A DNA stretch of 64,000 bases, from NCBI GenBank assembly GCA_963662965.1, contig OY759970.1, forward strand, positions 3,844,001-3,908,000, written 5' to 3'. The notes beneath the pieces were generated by a model, which ran no database searches, was not told where the DNA came from, and saw nothing but the letters and a program-made list of their open reading frames with translations. A program made the position numbers and the translations under genes. Each line of letters begins with the position of its first letter. Within the stretch, counting starts at the first letter, position 1. This DNA is from DTWD01 sp963662965 (GTDB lineage Bacteria > Acidobacteriota > Vicinamibacteria > Vicinamibacterales > UBA8438). Below, one piece after another: positions 57,654 through 64,000 of this stretch.

Positions 57654-58469
57654 ATGCCGCTCGATCTGTTCAAAGCCCACGCCTACGGGAACGACTTCCT
57701 GTGTGCGCCGATCGACCAGACGGTCGAGTCCCAACGTGCCGAGCTGGCGCGTCGGATGTGCCACCGGCACACCGGGGTCGGCGCCGACGGATTGATTCTC
57801 TACGCTCCGACGGCGGGCGGGGCGACGATGACGCTGTACAACGCTGATGGCGGCGTGGCCGAAGTGTCAGGCAACGGCGTCCGCTGTCTCGCCGCCTGGG
57901 TGGCCGAGCAGCGGGGGGACGGCGCCGATGATGCTGACGCGAGCGATATCGTCATCGAGACGGCCGGCGGGGTCAAGACCCTGACCCTACTCGAGCGGGC
58001 CCATCCGCGCTACGTCTTCCGGGCCGACATGGGCCAGCCGGACGCCCTGCGACAAGAGGAGCTTGCAGTCGCCGGCACGTCGGTCCCCGTCGTCACCCTC
58101 TCGGTCGGTAATCCGCAGTGCATCGTCCTCCTGTCGTCGTACGACGAGGCCGAGCGGCGGTTTCGACAGCTCGGACCGCAGCTGGCGACCCATGAGCGGT
58201 TCCCGGAGGGGACCAATGTGGAGCTCGTCGTGGTCGAGCGTCCCGACCGCCTGCGCGTCCTGATTTGGGAACGCGGCGTCGGACCGACCTCGGCCTCTGG
58301 GACCGGGGCGTGTGCCTCTGCGGTGGCGGCGGCGCAATACGGCGGCGCCGACCGCGAGGTCGACGTGGTCTCGCCGGGTGGTACCCAGCGGGTTGAGTGG
58401 TCTGACGCCGAGATCGCCTTGACCGGGTGGGCCGAGCTCGTCGCGCGCGGCGAATGGTTCGGAGACTGA
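57654..58469 (+). CDS. dapF: Diaminopimelate epimerase
   Basis: A 271-residue PLP-independent epimerase that converts LL- to meso-diaminopimelate for lysine and peptidoglycan. HAYGNDFLC near the N terminus, the first catalytic Cys in SGNGVRCLAAW (about residue 80), SVGNPQCIVLL, EGTNVELVVVERPDRLRVLI and the second catalytic Cys in GTGACASAVAA (about residue 220) are all in place. The two-domain pseudo-symmetric length is normal. After it 147 bp without a gene precede radC; GCGAC-GGC-GTCGC there is a small hairpin. Confidence 0.95.
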   Translation: MPLDLFKAHAYGNDFLCAPIDQTVESQRAELARRMCHRHTGVGADGLILYAPTAGGATMTLYNADGGVAEVSGNGVRCLAAWVAEQRGDGADDADASDIVIETAGGVKTLTLLERAHPRYVFRADMGQPDALRQEELAVAGTSVPVVTLSVGNPQCIVLLSSYDEAERRFRQLGPQLATHERFPEGTNVELVVVERPDRLRVLIWERGVGPTSASGTGACASAVAAAQYGGADREVDVVSPGGTQRVEWSDAEIALTGWAELVARGEWFGD

Positions 58470-58616
58470 TCAAGATTCACGTGCCGCGGTTGGCGACGGC
58501 GTCGCAAACGTTTCAGCTTGACGGCCCCGGCCCACCCGGAAGGCGGTCCCGGCCAGCGGTCGTCGATGTAGTACGATGCAATCTCAAGCGGCAGGTGGCT
58601 TAAAGGGTTTGGCCGC

Positions 58617-59281
58617 ATGAAGCTTGTGGCGCCGCACGATCGGCCCCGCGAGAAGCTCGGGCGTCTTGGGCTGGCGGCGCTCGGGGACAACGAGCTGCTC
58701 GCCACGGTCCTTGGTCACGGATCCCAGCACGAGAGCGCGCTCGATGTGGCGAATCGCGTGCTGGCCCTCGCGGGAGGTGTGCAGGGGCTGACGCGCGCGC
58801 TCGAGGGCCAGCTGCGGCGGGTGAGCGGCGTCGGTCCGGCGATGGCCGCCAGAATCGTGGCCGCCGTTGAGCTCGGACGCCGGTCGTTGTCCGCACCGGA
58901 TGACCGCGCGCAGCTTGGTCGACCGCGTGACGTCGCCCGCTACCTGCGGCCGCACTACGGCGCGCGATCGGTCGAGCAGTTTGGTGTGGTACTGCTCGAC
59001 ACGCGGCATCGCGTGGTGCGGACCTCGGTGGTGTCGGTCGGAACGCTCGACGCGAGTTTGGTCCATCCCCGGGAGGTATTTCGGTTGGCCACGGCTGGCG
59101 GCGCGGCGGCCATCGTGCTCTTCCACAACCATCCGTCTGGCGATCCGTCGCCGAGTGGCGACGACGTGTCGTTAACCACGCGACTGGTGGACGCCGGGGT
59201 CATCATGGGGTCGAGGTGCTCGATCACCTCATTTTGGCCGACGCACGGTACTTCAGCTTCAAGGAAGCTGGGAAAATCTAA
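58617..59281 (+). CDS. radC: RadC-family (JAMM/UPF0758) protein, frameshifted near its end
   Basis: About 221 residues when corrected. The N-terminal part has the RPREKLGRLGLAALGDNELL signature and a helix-hairpin-helix (VSGVGPAMAARIVAAVELG). The C-terminal domain has the JAMM metal motif VLFHNHPSGDPSPSGDD. After DAGVIMG the sequence reads on in the +1 frame as VEVLDHLILADARYFSFKEA and ends GKI-stop at 59281; a missing G in the GGGG run at 59207-59210 explains this. Without correction the frame runs to 59498 into larC with non-coding-like Arg-rich sequence. The TAA overlaps the larC ATG (TAATG). RadC proteins are linked to recombination or restriction, but the exact activity is unsettled. Confidence 0.85.
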
Positions 59282-60576
59282 TGCCGAGACTTCTCTATCT
59301 CGACTGCTTTTCGGGGGCATCCGGCGACATGATCCTCGGGGCCCTGATCGACGCCGGCGTGCCGTTCGCGGAGGTCGCGACCGTCATCGACTCGCTCGGT
59401 CTCGAGGGGGTGAGTGTGGCGCACCGTCGCGTCGACCGAAGCGGGATCGGTGCCACGAAATTTCGCGTGATCGAGGGAGACGACGTAGAGGCGCATGAGC
59501 ACGGCCACCCACCTGACCACGCTCACCCCCATGACCACACCGATGATGGCCACGGTCACCGCCACGACGCGCACGATCATCACCACCATCCCGACCATCC
59601 CGACCATTCTCACCGGGGACTCTCCGAGATCACGACGATCGTCGAGCGCTCCGCGCTATCGCCGGCCGGACAGGCACGTGCTGTCGCGCTCTTCCGGCGT
59701 CTCGCCGAAGTGGAGGCTGACATTCACCAGATGCCGGTGGAGGAGGTGCAGCTGCATGAGGTCGGCGCGGTCGACTCGATTGTCGACATCGTCGGCGCCG
59801 TCTGCGCGCTCGAGTTACTCGGAGTCGACCGCATCGTCGCGTCGCCGCTCAATGTGGGGTCCGGAACGGTCGTCTGTGCCCACGGCGAGCTGCCGGTGCC
59901 GGCCCCGGCGACGACGAAGCTGCTGGTCGATGCGCCAATCTACGCCGCCGGCCCAGCGGTGGAACTGCTGACGCCGACCGGTGCACTGTTGATCACCGCC
60001 TACGCCGACGCCTACGGGCCAGTGCCGCCGATGCGCGTGGCCCAGATTGGGTACGGGGCGGGAGATCGAGATCTGGTGGGGCGCCCGAACGTGGTGCGCG
60101 CGCTTGTCGGGGAGACAGCCGACTCGCCGGCACTTGAGCGCGTCGTCGTGCTCGAATGCCAGATCGACGACATGAATCCGCAGATCTATGGGGTCTTGAT
60201 GGACCGCCTGGTCGGCGCGGGGGCGCTCGATGTTTTCTACGCTCCGATTCAGATGAAAAAGAATCGTCCGGGCACGCTCGTGACGATCGTCGCGCCGCCT
60301 GAGCATCGCGAGGTGTTGACGAGCCTCCTGTTCACCGAGTCGACGACCATCGGGGTGCGGGTGACGGAAACCTCACGCGAGCGTCTCGACCGGGACGTGG
60401 TCGTGGTCGAAACGCCCTTCGGTCCGGTCCGCGTCAAAGTGGCGCGTCGCAACGGCGCGGTGATGAACGCGGCGCCCGAGTTCGACGACTGCGCGCGCCT
60501 CGCCGCGGAGCACGGCCAATCGGTCAAAGGGGTGCAGGCGGTGGCGATGAAGGCGTGGTTGGACCGAGTATCCTGA
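59281..60576 (+). CDS. larC: Nickel-pincer cofactor synthesis protein LarC
   Basis: A 431-residue LarC, which inserts nickel into the pyridinium dithiocarboxylate mononucleotide cofactor of lactate racemase-type enzymes. RLLYLDCFSGASGDMILGAL starts the protein; residues 73-110 are a histidine-aspartate-rich nickel-binding loop; DIHQMPVEEVQLHEVGAVDS and GAVCALELLGVDRI follow. The second half (LECQIDDMNPQIYGVLMDRL, FYAPIQMKKNRPGTLVTIV) is LarC2. Here LarC1 and LarC2 are one continuous frame, whereas in Lactobacillus plantarum they need a programmed frameshift. No larA, larB or larE lies in the window. Confidence 0.93.
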   Translation: MPRLLYLDCFSGASGDMILGALIDAGVPFAEVATVIDSLGLEGVSVAHRRVDRSGIGATKFRVIEGDDVEAHEHGHPPDHAHPHDHTDDGHGHRHDAHDHHHHPDHPDHSHRGLSEITTIVERSALSPAGQARAVALFRRLAEVEADIHQMPVEEVQLHEVGAVDSIVDIVGAVCALELLGVDRIVASPLNVGSGTVVCAHGELPVPAPATTKLLVDAPIYAAGPAVELLTPTGALLITAYADAYGPVPPMRVAQIGYGAGDRDLVGRPNVVRALVGETADSPALERVVVLECQIDDMNPQIYGVLMDRLVGAGALDVFYAPIQMKKNRPGTLVTIVAPPEHREVLTSLLFTESTTIGVRVTETSRERLDRDVVVVETPFGPVRVKVARRNGAVMNAAPEFDDCARLAAEHGQSVKGVQAVAMKAWLDRVS

Positions 60577-60594
60577 CCGCGAGACCCTCGAACG

Positions 60595-62562
60595 ATGTCC
60601 ACGTTCTATCTCACCACAGCGATCGACTTCGTCAACAGCCGGCCCCACCTGGGGACGGCCTACGAGAAGATCGCGGCCGACGTCATTGCTCGCTACAAGC
60701 GCTTGTGCGGCGTCGAGACCCGCTTCTTGATGGGGAACGATGAGCACTCGCAAAACGTGTTTCAGCGTGCGCGAGAGCTTGGGACGGAGCCGCTGTCGTA
60801 CTGCGATGAGATGGAAACGGCGTTCCGCGACGTCTGGGCCCGGTTGGATATTTCCTTCGACGACTTCATTCGCACGACGGAGCCGCGTCACCGCACCGCG
60901 GTGACGCGGCTCGTGTCTCGGCTCGCGGACGCGGGTGACATCTACGAGGGCTTCTACGAGGGCTGGTACTGCGTGTCGTGCGAGGCGTTCAAGCAGGAAA
61001 AGGACCTGGTTGAGGGCAATTGCCCGGTGCACCAGAAGCCGCCGGCCTGGATCAAGGAGAAGAACCACTTCTTCCGGTTGTCGACGTATCGCCAACGTCT
61101 GCTGGACCACTACGCCTCGCATCCGCACTTTCTCGAACCGGAGATCCGGCGCAACGAGGTCTTGCGGCTGCTGGAAGCCGGGCTCGACGACATCTCCATC
61201 AGTCGTGCGGGGCAGTCGTGGGGGATTCCGGTGCCGACGGATCCAGACAGCGTCGTCTACGTCTGGATCGATGCGCTGATCAACTACGCATCCGGCGTCG
61301 GGTACGGCACCGACGACCGGTTGTTCGAGAAGTGGTGGCCGGCCGATTTGCACGTGATCGGTAAGGACATCACACGCTTTCATTGCGTGGTGTGGCCCGC
61401 GATGCTGATGAGCGCCGGTGTCCCGCTGCCCCGGCAGGTGTTCGGCCATGGCTGGGTGCACTGGCAAGGTCAGAAGATGAGCAAGTCGCTCGGGACGGTG
61501 GTCGACCCGCTGGAGACGGCGGATCGTCTCGGTCCCGACCCGCTCCGGCTCTACCTGGTGAAGGAGATCGCCTTCGGCCAAGACGGCGACTTCACCTGGG
61601 ACCGGTTCGCGGAGCGGTACAACGTCGACTTGGCGAACAACTTCGGCAACCTCGTGTCACGCGTGGTGTCGATGGCACATCGCTACCGCCAGGGGCGTCT
61701 CGTCGCGCCGGCGCGGGAACCGGGACCGCTGGCGGCGGCCGCCGCGCAGGCGGTGACGGGGTATCGGGAGGCGATGGACCGCTACGCCTTGCACCACGGT
61801 GTGGCGGCGGCGTTCGGGCTCATTGATGCGACCAATGCATACATCGCCGCCGTCGAGCCGTGGGCGGTGGCCAAGGACACCTCGCGCGCCGACGAGCTCG
61901 ATCGACAGCTGTGCGACATGACCGAAGCGGTGCGGATCGCGGCGACGTTGCTGACGCCGGTGATGCCGCGCGCCTGCCGCGAGGTATTGACCCGGATCGG
62001 CGTCACGGGCGATGACGGCGCGGATACCGACCTCCAACTCGAACGCGACGGCGTGTGGTCGATGCCCCCCGGCGCCGAGCGGCGTCTCGTCAAAGGCGCG
62101 GCGCTCTGGCCGCGGCTTGAAGAAGCAGAAGGAACCCCGACGATGAACGAAGAACGTGAACCGACGCCCGTCACCGCGCCGCCGACGGAGGCGCCGCCGG
62201 AGCCGTCATCGGCCACCGCCCCGGAGACGGCGCGTATTTCGATTGACGACTTCTTCAAAGTCGAGCTTCGGGTGGGGCGTATCGTCGCCGCCGAGGCGGT
62301 ACCGAAGTCGAAGAAGCTGCTCCGGCTCGAGGTAGAGACCGGATCTGGCGTCCGGCAGATCGTCTCGGGTATCGCGAAGTCGTACGATCCGTCGGCGCTC
62401 GTCGGCCGACACGTCGTCTACGTGGCGAATCTCACGCCGGCGAAGCTGATGGGTATCGAGTCGGACGGCATGGTGCTGGCGGCGACCGATGCCGAGGGCA
62501 ACGCGGTTCTGCTCCAGCCGGACGATGCAGAGCGCGCCCCCGCAGGATCCGACGTACGGTGA
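60595..62562 (+). CDS. metG: Methionine-tRNA ligase with C-terminal tRNA-binding domain
   Basis: A 655-residue class I synthetase. FVNSRPHLGTAYEKIAADVI carries the HIGH-type motif (PHLG), YCVSCEAF with CPVHQ (about residues 122-147) the zinc knuckle, and GQKMSKSLGTVV (about 290) the KMSKS loop. An anticodon-binding helical domain follows (VDLANNFGNLVSRVVSMAHR), then a Pro/Thr-rich linker and a Trbp111/EMAP-like domain (IDDFFKVELRVGRIVAAEAV to the end) that binds tRNA and dimerises. The order is normal for MetG1-type enzymes. The stop overlaps tatD by 4 bp. Confidence 0.96.
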   Translation: MSTFYLTTAIDFVNSRPHLGTAYEKIAADVIARYKRLCGVETRFLMGNDEHSQNVFQRARELGTEPLSYCDEMETAFRDVWARLDISFDDFIRTTEPRHRTAVTRLVSRLADAGDIYEGFYEGWYCVSCEAFKQEKDLVEGNCPVHQKPPAWIKEKNHFFRLSTYRQRLLDHYASHPHFLEPEIRRNEVLRLLEAGLDDISISRAGQSWGIPVPTDPDSVVYVWIDALINYASGVGYGTDDRLFEKWWPADLHVIGKDITRFHCVVWPAMLMSAGVPLPRQVFGHGWVHWQGQKMSKSLGTVVDPLETADRLGPDPLRLYLVKEIAFGQDGDFTWDRFAERYNVDLANNFGNLVSRVVSMAHRYRQGRLVAPAREPGPLAAAAAQAVTGYREAMDRYALHHGVAAAFGLIDATNAYIAAVEPWAVAKDTSRADELDRQLCDMTEAVRIAATLLTPVMPRACREVLTRIGVTGDDGADTDLQLERDGVWSMPPGAERRLVKGAALWPRLEEAEGTPTMNEEREPTPVTAPPTEAPPEPSSATAPETARISIDDFFKVELRVGRIVAAEAVPKSKKLLRLEVETGSGVRQIVSGIAKSYDPSALVGRHVVYVANLTPAKLMGIESDGMVLAATDAEGNAVLLQPDDAERAPAGSDVR

Positions 62563-63362
62563 TCGATTCGCACTGCCATTTGGCGGACGAGGCGTTCGCA
62601 TCGGACGTGGCGGCCGTGGTCGACCGGGCCCAGGCAGCCGGGGTTGCGCAGGCGCTCTGCATTATCGATGTCACCAACGACGCGGAGCAGCGCCGCGCCG
62701 ATCGCGTCGGTGAGCTCTGGTCCGCGCTTCGGTTCGCGGCCGGTGTCCACCCGCACCAGGCAGGCCGGTTCGACGCCAACCTGGACGCCGTCGTACCGAC
62801 CGTCACGAACGCGCTCGAGGGGCGCCCCCGCGCGTGCGCCGTGGGGGAGATCGGTCTCGACTACCATTACGATTTCGCGCCGCGCGCGACCCAAATCGAG
62901 GTGTTTCGACGACAGATCCGGCTGGCGCGCGAACGGCGCGATCCGATCGTCATCCACACGCGGGAGGCGGACGACGACACGGTCGATGCCGTACGGGCGG
63001 AGGGGCAGGGCGAGGTCGGTGGTGTCTTTCACTGCTTCACCGGCGATACCGCGCTGGCCCGCCGGGCGCTCGACCTCGGGTTCTACGTCTCCTTCTCGGG
63101 CATCGTGACCTTCAAGCGGGCCGAAAAGATTCGCGAAGCCGCCGCCTACGTGCCGGCCGATCGTTTATTGGTCGAGACCGATGCCCCGTACCTGGCCCCG
63201 GTGCCTCACCGGGGCCAGCGGAACGAGCCGGCGTGGGTGGCGCGCGTCGTCGACGTCGTGGCCGACGTCCGTGGTGAGACCCCGGAACGGGTCGTTGACG
63301 CGGCGCGACGCTCGTTCGACCGGCTGTTCGTGGACCGAGTGTTAAGCGGAGAATGCTTCTAA
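62559..63362 (+). CDS. tatD: TatD family deoxyribonuclease/hydrolase
   Basis: A 267-residue TIM-barrel metal hydrolase (TatD/YcfH). IDSHCHLADEAF has the metal-binding HxH, AVGEIGLDYHYDF the bridging Glu, IVIHTREADDDTVDAV and VFHCFTGDTALARRALDLGF the further His residues, and LLVETDAPYLAPVPHRGQRN the catalytic Asp. It acts as a DNase or tRNA-processing enzyme. YcfH-type TatD next to metG is a widespread gene pair. The GTG start overlaps the metG stop (GTGA). Confidence 0.94.
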   Translation: MIDSHCHLADEAFASDVAAVVDRAQAAGVAQALCIIDVTNDAEQRRADRVGELWSALRFAAGVHPHQAGRFDANLDAVVPTVTNALEGRPRACAVGEIGLDYHYDFAPRATQIEVFRRQIRLARERRDPIVIHTREADDDTVDAVRAEGQGEVGGVFHCFTGDTALARRALDLGFYVSFSGIVTFKRAEKIREAAAYVPADRLLVETDAPYLAPVPHRGQRNEPAWVARVVDVVADVRGETPERVVDAARRSFDRLFVDRVLSGECF

Positions 63363-63374
63363 AGGCTTGGCACG

Positions 63375-63404
63375 TTGACACTTGCAGCGAAAGTATGGTC
63401 TGAT
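63375..63404 (+). promoter_or_regulatory. Possible promoter TTGACA-N18-TCTGAT
   Basis: TTGACA at 63375-63380 is a perfect -35; TCTGAT at 63399-63404 with 18-nt spacing is a weak -10. The gap before the polyprenyl synthase gene is only 51 bp. The -10 lies 9 nt before the GTG, again a near-leaderless layout. Confidence 0.4.
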
Positions 63405-63413
63405 CCCATTCGC

Positions 63414-64000
63414 GTGAGTCCAGCACTGAAGTCGTCGGCGCCGGCTGACCTCGCCCAAATCTTCGAGTCGATTCGGTCCGATCTCGATGCCGTCGAGTCC
63501 GCCTACGCGAGCCATATCCAGTCCCGCGTCGAGCTGATCCCGCAGATTGCGCGATACATCCAGACGAGCGGGGGGAAGCGCGTACGCCCGGCGTTGCTGC
63601 TGATGGCCTCACGGCTGTCTGGCTATGAGGGCGACCGGGCCGTCTTGTACGCGTCGGTCGTCGAGTTCATCCACACCGCGACGCTCGTGCACGACGACAT
63701 CATTGACGATTCGGAGCTCCGTCGCGGGCGCCTGGCGGTCCACTCGCGATGGGGCAACGACATCACCGTGCTGCTCGGTGACTACCTCTACATCAAGTCG
63801 ATGGGGATGGCCCTCACCTACGACTCGATCGACATCGTACGACTTCTGTGTGACGTCACGCTGCGCATGATCGAAGGGGAGCTGTACCAGCTCACCAGGG
63901 CGGGCGACGTCGACATCTCGGAGGAAGATCACTTCGAGATCATCCGCCGCAAGACGGCGTATCTGTTCGGTGGCTCGGCCGAGATCGGCGGCATGCTCGG
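63414..64000 (+). CDS. Polyprenyl synthetase, 3' truncated by the window end
   Basis: The first 195 residues of a trans-isoprenyl diphosphate synthase (octaprenyl/heptaprenyl type). GGKRVRPALLLMASRLSGYE (about residues 54-73) is the first conserved block with the IPP-binding Lys/Arg, and ATLVHDDIIDDSELRRGR the first aspartate-rich motif DDxxD (about residues 93-97). GNDITVLLGDYLYIKSM and MIEGELYQLTRAGDVD follow. The second DDxxD motif lies outside the window. The product chain (quinone tail or bactoprenol precursor) cannot be decided. Start GTG 63414. Confidence 0.9.
   Translation, partial: MSPALKSSAPADLAQIFESIRSDLDAVESAYASHIQSRVELIPQIARYIQTSGGKRVRPALLLMASRLSGYEGDRAVLYASVVEFIHTATLVHDDIIDDSELRRGRLAVHSRWGNDITVLLGDYLYIKSMGMALTYDSIDIVRLLCDVTLRMIEGELYQLTRAGDVDISEEDHFEIIRRKTAYLFGGSAEIGGML

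Overview
The window is GC-rich (roughly 65%), densely coded bacterial chromosome with many 4-bp start/stop overlaps and frequent GTG/TTG starts. It has outer-membrane barrels, lipoproteins, a System I (Ccm) cytochrome c maturation cluster, and AlgI/AlgX-type polysaccharide acetylation, so the cell is Gram-negative. The CcmF-CcmH fusion, Cys-type CcmE and abundant GC-rich intergenic repeats would fit Acidobacteriota (Vicinamibacteria-like). That placement is inference: no rRNA or tRNA gene is visible.

Layout. 1-7.1 kb: a TPM-domain protein, a nucleotidyltransferase-like protein and LemA, then an LVIVD/Ig-like protein, a YncE-type propeller and a frameshifted membrane protein. 7.1-10 kb: a HAD/GNAT gene chimera, thiolase, a DciA-like protein and Maf. 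10-17.6 kb: the ccm cluster, ccmE, ccmF-ccmH, two unknown genes, ccmA, ccmB, ccmC, ccmD and a 49-residue membrane peptide. 17.7-22.7 kb: a phosphoesterase, aroK and aroA on the minus strand, then an RsbW-like ATPase, an inositol-phosphatase family enzyme and an outer-membrane barrel. 23.2-36.4 kb: envelope and polysaccharide genes (VTT membrane protein, GT2, a decayed membrane protein, AlgX-like plus AlgI-like, a GDSL lipoprotein, barrel, left-handed helix acetyltransferase, a second AlgX-like lipoprotein, asparagine synthetase). 36.6-48.8 kb: secreted FN3-like lipoproteins (one broken, one with a fresh internal duplication), GlpD, two methyltransferases, an FG-GAP protein, a propeller-like lipoprotein, an LPG-synthase-TM-like protein and a second barrel. 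49-55.4 kb: a glycosyltransferase operon (three GT4, one epimerase, one GT-C-like membrane protein). 55.7-64 kb: housekeeping genes dtd, CPBP protease, dapF, radC, larC, metG, tatD and a truncated polyprenyl synthase.

The most unusual content is between the genes. Several families of GC-rich inverted-repeat elements sit at gene 3' ends, mostly in the sense orientation of the upstream gene, and often begin at the stop codon or include it. Two elements of about 160 bp (18501-18658 and 48801-48966) share a conserved core and the same nested-helix plan. Their terminal arms and central hairpins differ in sequence but stay self-complementary, which is the pattern of compensatory change expected for a selected RNA or DNA structure. 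Other families recur at 1.7, 7.8, 17.6, 26.9, 33.3, 36.4, 40.8, 55.5 and 56.2 kb; at 7.1 and 22.9 kb; and as heptamer arrays over two gene starts. Several genes also have -10-like hexamers only 5-9 nt before the start codon, which suggests leaderless transcripts.
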